Shown one piece after another: positions 33,405 through 45,051 of a stretch of DNA of 64,000 bases. Origin of the DNA: Corynebacterium maris DSM 45190 (GTDB lineage Bacteria > Actinomycetota > Actinomycetes > Mycobacteriales > Mycobacteriaceae); NCBI RefSeq assembly GCF_000442645.1, contig NC_021915.1:1736001-1800000 (forward strand), written 5' to 3'. The notes beneath the pieces are model-generated. The model saw nothing but the letters and a program-made list of their open reading frames with translations. It ran no database searches and was not told the DNA's origin. Positions within the stretch are counted from its first letter, which is position 1. Each line of letters opens with the position of its first letter. A program made the translations under genes and the position numbers.

Positions 33405-33749
33405 TTAGCGACGCTCCTTGATGCGGGCGGCCTTACCGCGCAGCTCGCGCAGGTAGTACAGCTTCGCGCGACGGACGTCGCCCTTGCGCTTGACCTCGAT
33501 CTTGGCGATGTTCGGGGTGTGGACCGGGAAGGTACGCTCCACGCCGATGCCGAAGGAGACCTTGCGGACGGTGAAGGTCTCGCGGATGCCGGAGCCCTGA
33601 CGACGCAGGACAACGCCGGTGAACAGCTGGGTACGCTCGGTGGCGCCCTCGATGACCTTGACGTGCACGTCGAGGGTGTCGCCCGGACGGAAAGCCGGGA
33701 TGTCGTCGCGCAGCGACGCTGCGTCGACCTTGTCGATCATGTTGCTCAT
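33405..33749 (-). CDS. rplS: 50S ribosomal protein L19
   Basis: The 114-residue protein is at the 30S-50S interface of the ribosome. The sequence gives the family pattern: IPAFRPGDTLDVHVKVIEGATERTQLF, then GIRETFTVRKVSFGIGVERTFPVHTPNI and the basic C-terminus RRAKLYYLRELRGKAARIKERR. In many bacteria rplS is joined to trmD and rimM. Here it is about 7.4 kb away from trmD, with the thiamine operon and tex between. Confidence 0.98.
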   Translation of the reverse strand: MSNMIDKVDAASLRDDIPAFRPGDTLDVHVKVIEGATERTQLFTGVVLRRQGSGIRETFTVRKVSFGIGVERTFPVHTPNIAKIEVKRKGDVRRAKLYYLRELRGKAARIKERR

Positions 33750-33935
33750 TGCAATTCCTTAGCTTTTCGGGACAGAGGACCCTGGCGGCGCTTCCCTGGC
33801 GGGAGGCTCAACCGGTTCGTATCCGTAAACAGAGTCACGCGAACTGCCGAAACCCGGACGTCGTCCGGAGATCGCACAGTCAACCGGCACATTGTCCCAC
33901 ACCGACGCGACTGAATCCAAATATCCGCCCGGCTC

Positions 33936-33963
33936 TTGAGCCGTCGATCAAGTATGTGACACT
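33936..33963 (+). promoter_or_regulatory. Candidate promoter of the thiamine operon
   Basis: TTGAGC at 33936-33941 and GACACT at 33958-33963 are spaced by 16 bases and would start transcription just ahead of the TPP riboswitch. The fit to consensus is modest. Confidence 0.4.
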
Positions 33964-33978
33964 GTGAGATGACCCCAG

Positions 33979-34080
33979 ACACACCCACGGGCGCCCGAGG
34001 CATCGGGCTGAGATCGCGCTGTAACCCGCGCGAGACACCGTTCGAACCTGTCCGGCTAGCACCGGCGAAGGAAGTGAGGG
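33979..34080 (+). promoter_or_regulatory. TPP riboswitch (THI element)
   Basis: The leader of thiE carries the conserved blocks of the thiamine pyrophosphate aptamer in order: ACCCACGGG near the 5' end, CTGAGA at 34008-34013, the variable P3 arm (GCGCTGTAACCCGCGC), GAACCTG at 34034-34040, then CTAGCACCGGCGAAGGAAGTG. The 3' end of the aptamer contains GGAAGTGAGGG, which doubles as the ribosome site of thiE. Binding of TPP should therefore hide the ribosome site and turn off translation of the operon. No separate terminator is visible. Confidence 0.95.
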
Positions 34081-34089
34081 CATGCCGCC

Positions 34090-34740
34090 ATGACGCCTAC
34101 CCGAAACCTGGATTTACGCTGCTACTTCGTGACCGGCCCAGGCGACCCCGCCCGAGTCGTGGACACCGCCCGCGCCGCGGTGGCCGGCGGCGCCGGCGTA
34201 GTGCAGGTGCGCAGCAAACCCATTGACGCACGCACCTTGACGGAGCTGACCGCGGCCGTCGCCGAAGCAGTCACCGAGATCAACCCGCGGGCGAAGGTGC
34301 TCGTGGACGACCGCGTCGACGTCGCCCTGGCCCTGCGTGCCCGCGGCGCCCCCGTCCACGGCGTCCACGTCGGCCAAGACGATCTGCCGGTGCGTGACGT
34401 GCGCGCCCTGCTCGGCCCAGACGCGGTCGTCGGGCTGACCACCGGCACGCTGGAGCTGGTGCGTGCCACCCACGACGTGGCCGACGCCCTGGACTACCTC
34501 GGCTGCGGGCCGTTCCGCGCCACCCCGACGAAAGACTCCGGCCGTGCCCCGATCGGCCTGGCCGGATACCCCGACCTCGCCGCCGCCTCCCCGGTCCCCC
34601 TGATCGCCATCGGCGACGTCACCGCCGACGACGCCGCCGACCTCGCCGCCACCGGCGTCGACGGAGTCGCCGTGGTGCGTGGCCTGATGAACGCCGCCGA
34701 CCCCGAGGCGTATGCCCGCCGCATCGTGGAGGCGTTCTAA
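34090..34740 (+). CDS. thiE: Thiamine phosphate synthase
   Basis: The 216-residue TIM-barrel enzyme joins HMP-PP and thiazole phosphate to give thiamine phosphate. The sequence shows the family blocks: VQVRSKPID (phosphate and pyrimidine contact), KVLVDDRVDVAL, GVHVGQDDLPV, VGLTTGTLELV and GCGPFRATPTKDSGRAPIGL. The start ATG lies 9 bases from the SD GAGGG at the riboswitch end. Another ATG 8 bases upstream opens a 3-codon frame whose TGA overlaps it. First gene of the thi operon. Confidence 0.95.
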   Translation: MTPTRNLDLRCYFVTGPGDPARVVDTARAAVAGGAGVVQVRSKPIDARTLTELTAAVAEAVTEINPRAKVLVDDRVDVALALRARGAPVHGVHVGQDDLPVRDVRALLGPDAVVGLTTGTLELVRATHDVADALDYLGCGPFRATPTKDSGRAPIGLAGYPDLAAASPVPLIAIGDVTADDAADLAATGVDGVAVVRGLMNAADPEAYARRIVEAF

Positions 34741-35886
34741 ATGCCACAGACCGCCCACGTCATCGGCGCCGGCGTGATCGGGCTGGCCACCGCCTTTGAA
34801 CTCACCGAACGTGGCGTGCCGGGCGCCCGGGTCACGATCCTCGACCCGGACCCGGCGAGCGGGGCCACCCACCACGCCGGCGGCATGCTCGCCCCGGCCG
34901 CCGAAGTGCAGTATCGCCAAGAACCGCTGTTTCCGCTCATGTTGGAATCCGCGGCCCGCTACCCGTCTTTCGTGGACCGACTCCACTCCGCCACCCCGCT
35001 GCCGACCGGCCACCGCACCGACGGCACCCTGGTCGTCGCCGGCGACCGCGCCGACGCCGGCCACTTAGAGGATCTGACGCGGTATCAGCACACCCACGGC
35101 ATGGCCGTCGAGCGCATCACGGTGCGCGAGGCCCGCCGGATGGAACCGTCGTTGAGCCCCGCCATCGCCGGAGCCGTGCACATCCCGGGCGACCACCAGG
35201 TCTCCCCCAGACTGCTGGTCGCCGCGCTGCGCGATGCGTTGACGCGCCGGGGCGTGCGGTTCGTCGCAGACGAGGTCACCAACCTGGTCCGCGACGGGGC
35301 GGGCGCGGTGACTGAGGTCGTCGGCGAGCGGACCCGCCACGATGCCACCGGCGCCCAGGTCATCCTGGCCAACGGCCTCGGCGCCGGGCGCGTGGGCGGC
35401 TGGTTCGACGAGACCAACCCGCTGCGGCTGCGCCCCGTCTACGGCGACATTCTGCGCTTGGGGGTGCCCGCCGCCCTCGATCCGCTGGTGAGCAAGGTGA
35501 TCCGCGGCTTCGTCGAGGACCGGCCCGTCTACCTCATCCCGCGCGACGACGGCACCCTGACCCTCGGGGCGACCAGTCGCGAAGACATCCAGCCGAAGCC
35601 TCGCCTGGGCGGCGTCTACGACCTCATCCGTGATGCGGTCGCCCTGGCGCCGGGCGTGGAGGAAACCACGTTGTTGGAGACCACCGTCGGCGCTCGCCCC
35701 GGCACGCCCGACGATCTTCCCTACCTCGGGGCGGTGGCGGAGAACCTGGTGGTCTCCACCGGGTATTTCCGCCACGGCATCTTATTGGCCGCCCTCGGCG
35801 CGGAGGCCGGCGCCCGGCTCGCCTTAGGGGAGAGTCCCGACGTCGACCTCCGTGCCTGCGCCCCTGTCCGTCACTCCCACCTATAA
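34741..35886 (+). CDS. thiO: Glycine oxidase ThiO
   Basis: The 381-residue FAD enzyme oxidises glycine to iminoglycine, the nitrogen source of the thiazole ring. The FAD loop VIGAGVIGLATAFELTERG is at the N-terminus, and SGATHHAGGMLAPAAEVQ is the ThiO-type flavin-binding block. DDGTLTLGATSRED and ATVGARPGTPDDLPYLG carry the substrate region, followed by TGYFRHGILLA. The start codon follows the thiE stop directly, so translation is coupled. It lies in the order thiE-thiO-thiS-thiG-thiF. Confidence 0.94.
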   Translation: MPQTAHVIGAGVIGLATAFELTERGVPGARVTILDPDPASGATHHAGGMLAPAAEVQYRQEPLFPLMLESAARYPSFVDRLHSATPLPTGHRTDGTLVVAGDRADAGHLEDLTRYQHTHGMAVERITVREARRMEPSLSPAIAGAVHIPGDHQVSPRLLVAALRDALTRRGVRFVADEVTNLVRDGAGAVTEVVGERTRHDATGAQVILANGLGAGRVGGWFDETNPLRLRPVYGDILRLGVPAALDPLVSKVIRGFVEDRPVYLIPRDDGTLTLGATSREDIQPKPRLGGVYDLIRDAVALAPGVEETTLLETTVGARPGTPDDLPYLGAVAENLVVSTGYFRHGILLAALGAEAGARLALGESPDVDLRACAPVRHSHL

Positions 35887-35896
35887 GGAGACCATC

Positions 35897-36097
35897 ATGA
35901 AGTTCACCGTCAACGGCGAGTCCCACACCGCCGCGGCCGCCCCCACCGTCACCGAGCTCGTCGACGACATCGTCGGCGCCCGGGAGGGCGTCGCCGTCGC
36001 ACTCGACGGCGCCGTCGTGCCCGCCTCCGCATGGGCGGACACCCGTATTGCCGAGGGCGCCGAGGTCGACGTCCTCACCGCCGTGCAGGGAGGTTAA
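35897..36097 (+). CDS. thiS: Sulfur carrier protein ThiS
   Basis: The 66-residue ubiquitin-like protein begins MKFTVNGESHTAA, contains GVAVALDGAVVPASAW, and ends in the diagnostic Gly-Gly (VQGG). ThiF adenylates this C-terminus, which becomes a thiocarboxylate and donates sulfur to ThiG. AAGGAG lies upstream of the ATG at 35897, which sets this start over an in-frame ATG inside thiO. The stop is 6 bases before thiG. Confidence 0.95.
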   Translation: MKFTVNGESHTAAAAPTVTELVDDIVGAREGVAVALDGAVVPASAWADTRIAEGAEVDVLTAVQGG

Positions 36098-36103
36098 GCA
36101 GCC

Positions 36104-36892
36104 ATGTCCCTGACCATCGCCGACGTCACTTTCGATTCCCACCTCGTGATGGGCACCGGCGGCGCCAGCTCCCACGACTTGCTGGAGCAGGCGCTGGTGG
36201 CCTCCGGCACGGAGCTGACCACCGTCGCCATGCGCCGCCACTCCCCCAGCACCGGCTCAACCGGCGAATCCGTCTTCGAGCTGCTGCGTCGCCTGAGCAT
36301 CGCCCCGTTGCCCAACACCGCGGGGTGCCGCACCGCCCGCGACGCCGTGATCACGGCCCGCCTCGCCCGCGAGGCGCTCGGCACCAGCTGGGTCAAGGTC
36401 GAGGTCATCGCCGACGAACACACCCTGCTGCCGGACACCACCGAGCTCATCGACGCCTGCGAAACGCTCGTCCACGAGGGTTTCACGGTCTTGGCCTACA
36501 CCTCCGACGATCCGATCGTGGCCACGCGCCTGGAGGACGTCGGTTGCGCGGCGGTCATGCCGCTGGGCTCGCCGATCGGCACGGGCCTGGGCGTGCTCAA
36601 CCCGCACAACATCGAGCTGATCTGCTCGCGGGCGAACGTGCCGGTGCTGCTCGACGCCGGGGTGGGCACCGCCTCCGATGCTGCCTTAGCCATGGAACTC
36701 GGCTGCGACGGCGTGCTGCTGGCCAGCGCCATCAACCGTTGCCAGGACCCCGTGACCATGGCCGAAGCGATGCGCCACGCCGTCGAGGCCGGCCGCCTGG
36801 CACGCGCCGCCGGGCGCATCCCCAAACGCGAGCACGCCGTGGCCTCCTCCAGCTTCGAGGGCTTGGCCAGCTGGGCCGACCAGGTGCTGTAA
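36104..36892 (+). CDS. thiG: Thiazole synthase ThiG
   Basis: The 262-residue TIM-barrel enzyme builds the thiazole phosphate ring from DXP, dehydroglycine and the ThiS thiocarboxylate. The family blocks are clear: LVMGTGGASSHDLLEQAL, NTAGCRTARDAV, WVKVEVIADE (Lys forms the imine with DXP), VMPLGSPIGTGLG, NVPVLLDAGVGTASDAALAMELGCDGVLL and ASAINRCQDP. DXP also feeds Dxr, encoded at 15.9 kb. Position 4 of the thi operon. Confidence 0.96.
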   Translation: MSLTIADVTFDSHLVMGTGGASSHDLLEQALVASGTELTTVAMRRHSPSTGSTGESVFELLRRLSIAPLPNTAGCRTARDAVITARLAREALGTSWVKVEVIADEHTLLPDTTELIDACETLVHEGFTVLAYTSDDPIVATRLEDVGCAAVMPLGSPIGTGLGVLNPHNIELICSRANVPVLLDAGVGTASDAALAMELGCDGVLLASAINRCQDPVTMAEAMRHAVEAGRLARAAGRIPKREHAVASSSFEGLASWADQVL

Positions 36893-37996
36893 ATGTCGCT
36901 GCCCGACAACGAACTGCGCCGCATCGCCCGTCAACTCAACCTGCCCGGCTTCGACATGGCGCAGGCCCAGAGACTCGCCGATGCCCGCGTCCTCGTCGTC
37001 GGCGCCGGCGGCCTCGGCTGCCCCGCCATGCAGTCGCTGGCTGCGGTCGGCCTCGGCCGGATCCTGCTCTACGACGACGACGTGGTCGACCTGACCAACA
37101 TTCACCGTCAGATCCTCTTCGGCGCGCACGACGTGGGGCGCCGCAAGGTCGACGCCGCCGCGGATCGGCTGCGCCAGATTCAGCCGGGCATCGAGATCGA
37201 CGCTATCCATGAACGCCTGACGCCGGACAACATCGTCTCGGCGCTGGCGCGCGTGGACCTGGTGCTCGACGGTTCCGACACCTTCGCCACGAAATACCTC
37301 GTCGCCGACGCCGCCGAGATCACCGGCACGCCATTGATCTGGGGCACCGTGTTGCGCTACGCCGGGCAGGTCGCGCTGTGGCACTCCGGCCCGGGCGTGG
37401 ACGGCGGCGTGAGCCTGCGCGACTTCTTCCCTACCCAGCCGGCCGCGGACTCCACGCCGGACTGCGCCACCGCCGGCGTGCTCGGGGTGACCACGGCGGT
37501 GGTGGGCAACCTCATGGCCACCGAGGCGATCAAACACCTCACCGGACTCGGTGAGAGCGTGCCCGGCCGCGTCTACGGCTACGACGCCCTGGGCACCTCT
37601 CTGCGCTCTTTCACCGTGCGCGCCGACCCGGCGCGCCTGCCCGTCACCGAGCTGGAGGATTTCTACGGGGCGGGCGCCTGCGCCGCTCCCCCGGTGATGG
37701 AAAGTGATCCGGCGGCGGCAAGACTGCTGGATTTGGTGCGGGAGGGCCGGGCGCGGGCACTCGACGTCCGGGAGCCGCACGAGAAGCTGCTCGCGGACAT
37801 CCCGTCGGGCGCGGATCTGCACCTGCCGACGTCGGAAGTCAGCCCGGAGCGCGTGAGGGCACTGTTGGACGGGGTCGCCGCGCCCGTCGTGGTCTATTGC
37901 GCATCGGGCAGGCGCAGCGCGGAGTTCGTTGACGCCCACGCCGATCTGGTGTCCGTGGAGCTGATCAGCCTGCCGGGCGGGGTCAACGGGCTTTAA
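36893..37996 (+). CDS. thiF: ThiF/MoeB-type adenylyltransferase with rhodanese domain
   Basis: The 367-residue protein activates ThiS by adenylation and brings sulfur through a C-terminal rhodanese domain. ATP-binding parts are VLVVGAGGLGCPAMQSLAAVG and DDDVVDLTNIHRQILF. A conserved Cys is in TPDCATAGVLG. The rhodanese loop with the persulfide Cys is VVYCASGRRSAEF near the end. The two CxxC zinc pairs of E. coli MoeB and ThiF are absent, as in the actinobacterial MoeZ subgroup. It may thus also serve MoaD or other carriers. It is the last gene of the operon, with 8 bases to the convergent tex stop. Confidence 0.9.
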   Translation: MSLPDNELRRIARQLNLPGFDMAQAQRLADARVLVVGAGGLGCPAMQSLAAVGLGRILLYDDDVVDLTNIHRQILFGAHDVGRRKVDAAADRLRQIQPGIEIDAIHERLTPDNIVSALARVDLVLDGSDTFATKYLVADAAEITGTPLIWGTVLRYAGQVALWHSGPGVDGGVSLRDFFPTQPAADSTPDCATAGVLGVTTAVVGNLMATEAIKHLTGLGESVPGRVYGYDALGTSLRSFTVRADPARLPVTELEDFYGAGACAAPPVMESDPAAARLLDLVREGRARALDVREPHEKLLADIPSGADLHLPTSEVSPERVRALLDGVAAPVVVYCASGRRSAEFVDAHADLVSVELISLPGGVNGL

Positions 37997-38004
37997 GGCC
38001 GCGG

Positions 38005-40320
<2,316 letters not shown>

Positions 40321-40359
40321 TTGATCATTCTACGGCAGGACGCCCACGTGGTCGGCCGT

Positions 40360-41136
40360 CTACTTCCCGCGCTCGCCTGCCTCCGCCTTCTTACGGTTGC
40401 GCCACCAGGCCCGGAAGATCATCAGCGCGAGCAGTCCCAGGGTGATCCACAGCAGGTAGCGGTTGACCACCTCCACCACGTCCAGCACCTGGTCGCCGAA
40501 GCTATAGCCCAGCCACATCATCAGTCCGTTGACGACGAGGATGCTGGCGACGTTGATGGCCAGCATGACCCAGAAGCGGATGCGCAGCAGCCCCGCCACG
40601 GCGTTGACTACTGTGCCCGGCACCGGGCCCGGCAGGTAGGCGACGGGGATCAGCGCCACGGTGCCTGCCAGCAGCCGCGGGGATTCCGAGTCCACCGCGC
40701 GACGGAAGACACGGTGCGCCCGCGGCATGTACTGCAGAGACATGTCGATGAATTCCAGACCCCATTTGCGGCCCATCGCCCAGTAGATCGGCATGAATTT
40801 CACCGCCCCCACCACCGTGCACAACAAAAAGACCAGCCAGTGGCCGTTACCCACCGAGGCGTTGGCCCCGGAGACCACCGCGCTGGTGTAGCCGCCGACC
40901 ATCAGGGTGTAAGCCAACGGGTGCGACAGCAGCCAGGCGCGCAGCGGGATCAACGCCAGCGACCAGAGGCCCATGAGGAGCAACGCCGCGAACAGGAGTT
41001 TGTCGGTGCGGTCGGGATTTTCGAGGAAATCCGGCAGCTCCGGTTCTTGTTTCTCGGCGGGCGCAGCGGAGGCAGTCGTCATCGCCGCGTCGGCCGGGGC
41101 GTCGCGGTCTTTCGGGGAAGGGTCTTGGGGGAGCAC
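40360..41136 (-). CDS. VTT (DedA-like) domain membrane protein
   Basis: This protein of about 258 residues has six or so hydrophobic segments and the SNARE-associated/VTT pattern. GHWLVFLLCTVVGAVKFMPIYWAMGRKWG is followed by ALIPVAYLPGPVPGTVVNAVAGLLRIRFW, where the Pro-Gly-rich turn resembles the conserved DedA re-entrant region. A basic C-terminal tail (RAWWRNRKKAEAGERGK) is cytoplasmic. DedA-family proteins are thought to transport lipids or ions. Start options are GTG 41136 (VLPQDPS) and ATG 41082 (MTTASAAP); the first lies within a 10-bp inverted repeat. Confidence 0.75.
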   Translation of the reverse strand: MLPQDPSPKDRDAPADAAMTTASAAPAEKQEPELPDFLENPDRTDKLLFAALLLMGLWSLALIPLRAWLLSHPLAYTLMVGGYTSAVVSGANASVGNGHWLVFLLCTVVGAVKFMPIYWAMGRKWGLEFIDMSLQYMPRAHRVFRRAVDSESPRLLAGTVALIPVAYLPGPVPGTVVNAVAGLLRIRFWVMLAINVASILVVNGLMMWLGYSFGDQVLDVVEVVNRYLLWITLGLLALMIFRAWWRNRKKAEAGERGK

Positions 41137-41159
41137 CGCCTCAATGCTAGTGCTCCCCC
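41127..41159. repeat. Perfect 10-bp inverted repeat between trmD and the VTT gene
   Basis: GGGGGAGCAC (41127-41136) and GTGCTCCCCC (41150-41159) flank a 13-base loop, 24 bases beyond the trmD stop. No T-run follows on the minus strand. It overlaps the GTG start candidate of the VTT gene, so it might be a terminator or hide a start region. Confidence 0.65.
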
Positions 41160-41183
41160 GCCCCGGACACGAGCCCTCCCGGA

Positions 41184-42029
41184 TCAGCCTTGCTCGAGCG
41201 CCCGGCGATCGGCGGCGCTGAGCTCCACGGCGTCCAGCAGCTCCGGACGTACGGCGCGGGTGCGCAGCAGCGACTGGTCGCGGCGCCACCGGTCGATCAG
41301 GGCATGGTTGCCGCTGGTGAGCACCTCGGGCACGTCGAGTCCGCGCCAGGAACGGGGCTTGGTGTAGCTGGGGCCTTCCAACAACCCGTCAGAGAAGCTG
41401 TCCTCTTGGTGGCTGGACTGATTGCCCAACACGCCGGGGACTAGGCGCACGACGGCCTCGGCGATGACGAGGACGGCCACTTCTCCGCCGATGAGCACGT
41501 AGTCGCCGATGGAGACCTCGCGCACCCGGTAGCGGTTCGCGGCGTCGTCGACGACGCGCTGGTCGATGCCCTCGTAGCGGCCACACGCGAAGACGATGTG
41601 TTCCTCGGTGGACCAGGCTTGTGCGTCGGCCTGCGTGAAAGGCTTTCCGGCGGGGGTGGGCACGAGCAGCAACGGCTTGGAGCGGTCCTCGTCGCCCGTC
41701 TCGTAGGTCTGTGTGTCGACGCCCGCCAAGTCGTCGTGGCGCGGCGCGCTCAGGTGCGGGCTGGCGGTGGTCAGGTCAAGGGTCTCCGCCACGGGCCCGG
41801 CGCCGGCCGCGGCGTCGTCGAGCGCCGGGCCCCAGACCTCCGGTTTCATGACCATGCCGGGGCCACCGCCCATCGGGGTGTCGTCGACGGACTTGTGACG
41901 GTCGGTGGCCCACTGGCGCAGGTCGTGGACGCCGATGCTCAGGATTTTTTGTTCGATGGCTTTGCCCAGCAGGGCGTGGCGCAGCGGTTCGAGGTATTCC
42001 GGGAAGATGGTGAGGACGTCGAGGCGCAT
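41184..42029 (-). CDS. trmD: tRNA (guanine-N1)-methyltransferase
   Basis: The 281-residue SPOUT methyltransferase makes m1G37 in tRNA to keep the reading frame. Visible: MRLDVLTIFPEYLEPLRHALLGKA, DDTPMGGGPGMVMKPE, FACGRYEGIDQRV and SIGDYVLIGGE (the trefoil knot SAM site), and the C-terminal DVPEVLTSGNHALIDRWRRDQSL. The start follows the rimM stop by one base (TGACATG), so the two are coupled. An insert of Asp/Thr-rich residues (THRHDDLAGVDTQTYETGDEDRS region) lies between the two parts of the domain. Confidence 0.96.
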   Translation of the reverse strand: MRLDVLTIFPEYLEPLRHALLGKAIEQKILSIGVHDLRQWATDRHKSVDDTPMGGGPGMVMKPEVWGPALDDAAAGAGPVAETLDLTTASPHLSAPRHDDLAGVDTQTYETGDEDRSKPLLLVPTPAGKPFTQADAQAWSTEEHIVFACGRYEGIDQRVVDDAANRYRVREVSIGDYVLIGGEVAVLVIAEAVVRLVPGVLGNQSSHQEDSFSDGLLEGPSYTKPRSWRGLDVPEVLTSGNHALIDRWRRDQSLLRTRAVRPELLDAVELSAADRRALEQG

Positions 42030-42030
42030 G

Positions 42031-42534
42031 TCAGAGATCCAGCAACCCTTCCGGCGGGGTGACGGTCACGGCGCCCGCGTCGAGATCGACCTCGGGGACG
42101 ATGGCCAGGACGAAGGGGATGAGGGCTTCGGCGCCGTCGGTGAGCCGGACCTCCAGGACGTCCTGGCCGGGGTTGTGCAGCACGCCGGTGACCTCGCCGA
42201 TGTCGGCGCCCTCGTGCAGGACGCGCAGCCCTTCGAGTTCGTGGTCGTAGAAGCCGTCGTCGTTGTCGTCGGCCTCCAGCGGGGCGGCGAAAAAGCGCAT
42301 GCCGCGCAGGCCGTCGGCGGCGGTGCGGTCGGGGATCTCCTCGAATTTGACCAGCAGGCGGCCCTGGTGCGGCCGAACGGTGGCCACGGTCAGCGACTGC
42401 TCGCGGTTGCCTTGCCGACCGGTGAGTTCTGCGCCGACGGCGTAGCGGGTCTCAGGTTCGTCGGTGGTCACGTCGACGGCCACTTCGCCGCGGATGCCGT
42501 GCGACTTGATCACTCGGCCGATCATCAATTCCAT
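42031..42534 (-). CDS. rimM: 16S rRNA processing protein RimM
   Basis: The 167-residue protein helps assemble the 30S head by binding S19. It has the N-terminal barrel (IGRVIKSHGIRGEVAVDVTTDEPE) and the PRC-barrel C-domain (YDHELEGLRVLHEGADIGEVTGVLHNPGQDVLEV, then ALIPFVLAIVPEVDLDAG). It is coupled to trmD. Usually rpsP lies just upstream; here the methyltransferase-cupin-radical SAM set separates them by 2.7 kb. Confidence 0.95.
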   Translation of the reverse strand: MELMIGRVIKSHGIRGEVAVDVTTDEPETRYAVGAELTGRQGNREQSLTVATVRPHQGRLLVKFEEIPDRTAADGLRGMRFFAAPLEADDNDDGFYDHELEGLRVLHEGADIGEVTGVLHNPGQDVLEVRLTDGAEALIPFVLAIVPEVDLDAGAVTVTPPEGLLDL

Positions 42535-42588
42535 GGCTGAAAAGTCTAGCGGTCGGCGCCACAGATGACACTTCCCTATTCAGGATGG

Positions 42589-42607
42589 ATAGGTTAGGCT
42601 AACCTTA
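42589..42607 (+). promoter_or_regulatory. DtxR-type iron box upstream of the methyltransferase operon
   Basis: AGGTTAG-G-CTAACCT (42591-42605) has perfect 7-base arms about a central G and matches the core of the DtxR/IdeR consensus TTAGGTTAGSCTAACCTAA at 15 of 15 core positions. The outer four bases differ partly. It overlaps the likely promoter: a TTAAAAT element follows at about 42605 and the ATG is at 42632. Expression is expected to rise in low iron. Confidence 0.8.
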
Positions 42608-42631
42608 AAATTTCTTCAGGAGGTTTCCGCC

Positions 42632-43420
42632 ATGACCACTCACCTGCCCGGCTCCGACCGCCCCGCGGACAAAGTCGGCGGCCACTGGCTGCTCGCGCGT
42701 GCGGGCAAGAAGGTGCTGCGCCCCGGCGGCCGCGAAACCACCGACTGGCTGCTCGACCAAGCGGACGTCGCCGGCCGCACTGTCGTCGAATTCGCGCCCG
42801 GCCTCGGCGTCACCGCCCGCGCCGTCCTCGCCCGCGGGCCGGGGAGATACCTCGGCGTCGACTCCGACCCGGCAGCCAGCGCCCGGCTCGACGACCTCCT
42901 CGCCCCTCCCCACCGGGCGGTCACCGCCGACGCCTCCGCCACCGGACTCGACGACGCCTGCGCCGACATGGTCCTCAGCGAGGCGATGCTCACCATGCAG
43001 GGCGACCGCACCAAACGCGAGATCATGGCCGAAGCAGCCCGTCTCCTGCGCCCCGGCGGCACGTACGCCGTGCATGAAATGGCCCTGACCCCCGACGACC
43101 TTCCGGACGTCGTGGCCACGGACATCCGCGCCACGCTGGCGAAAACCATCCGCGTCAACGCCCGCCCCCTGACCATCGCCGAATGGGTCACCCTCGCCGA
43201 GGACACCGGCTTCGAGGTCACCGCCACCTACGTCACGGACATGGGCCTTCTCGATCCACGCCGCCTAGTGGCCGACGAAGGCGTCTTCGGCGTGGCACGC
43301 ATCGCCTTCAACGTCGCCCGGCAACCGGACGTTCGCCGCCGCGTCCTCGCCATGCGCAGAGTCTTCACCGAGCACCGCGCACACCTGCGCGGCGTCGGCC
43401 TGATCCTGACCAAACGCTAG
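42632..43420 (+). CDS. Class I SAM-dependent methyltransferase, iron-box controlled
   Basis: The 262-residue protein has a Rossmann SAM-binding core. TVVEFAPGLGVTARAVL is motif I, YLGVDSDPAASARLDDLL motif II, and ADMVLSEAMLTMQGD with AARLLRPGGTYAVHEMAL is the later part. The C-terminal part is Arg-rich (DVRRRVLAMRRVFTEHRAHL). The substrate is unknown. The strong ribosome site AGGAGG lies upstream of the ATG at 42632. It is the first gene after the DtxR-like box and is joined to the cupin gene by 11 bases. It interrupts the rimM-rpsP neighbourhood. Confidence 0.85.
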   Translation: MTTHLPGSDRPADKVGGHWLLARAGKKVLRPGGRETTDWLLDQADVAGRTVVEFAPGLGVTARAVLARGPGRYLGVDSDPAASARLDDLLAPPHRAVTADASATGLDDACADMVLSEAMLTMQGDRTKREIMAEAARLLRPGGTYAVHEMALTPDDLPDVVATDIRATLAKTIRVNARPLTIAEWVTLAEDTGFEVTATYVTDMGLLDPRRLVADEGVFGVARIAFNVARQPDVRRRVLAMRRVFTEHRAHLRGVGLILTKR

Positions 43421-43431
43421 ATTGGAGCGCC

Positions 43432-43853
43432 ATGACCCACCGACCCGACGACATCATCCCCGTCAACGACCCAGAGACCTTCGGCGACAGTCAGCTGCGC
43501 GACTCCGACCACATGACCGTGCTGGCCTTGCCGGAGCTGGCGCCGCAGCCGAACCCGGACCGTCCCCGCCCCGGAGTCAAGCGCCTGCTGCAGGGCGACG
43601 GCGCCAATCTCATCGTCTTCTCCTTCGCCCCCGGCCAGGACCTGCCGGACCACAAGGCCGCCCACCCCATCACCGTGCAGTGCCTGAGCGGCACGCTCGA
43701 CTTCACCTGCGGCGGCGAACGCGTGCGCATGGAGCCGGGCACGGTGATCCACCTGCGCGAGCACGTCATTCATGCGGTGGAATGCCCCGCCGACGCACAA
43801 GGGGTGGCGGTCCTGCTGCTGACGATGCTCACCGGCGAGCGTCACCAGCAGGA

Positions 43854-43857
<4 letters not shown>
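43432..43857 (+). CDS. Cupin-domain protein
   Basis: The 141-residue protein has a single cupin barrel. The first cupin motif appears as FSFAPGQDLPDHKAAHPITVQCLSG, with His residues available for metal, and the second as VIHLREHVIHAVECPADAQG. The barrel could bind iron or another metal and act as an oxygenase or ligand-binding protein. GGAG lies six bases before the ATG. Its TAG stop overlaps the stop of the convergent radical SAM gene within the tetranucleotide CTAG. It shares the iron-regulated operon with the methyltransferase. Confidence 0.82.
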
Positions 43858-45017
<1,160 letters not shown>

Positions 45018-45051
45018 GGGTTCCACCTTTTGTCGGTCAAGAATCAACCTA

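Noticed and set aside
42589..42607. Treating the AGGTTAG palindrome as a terminator
   Set aside because: It precedes an operon with a strong ribosome site, has a 1-base loop and matches the DtxR core.
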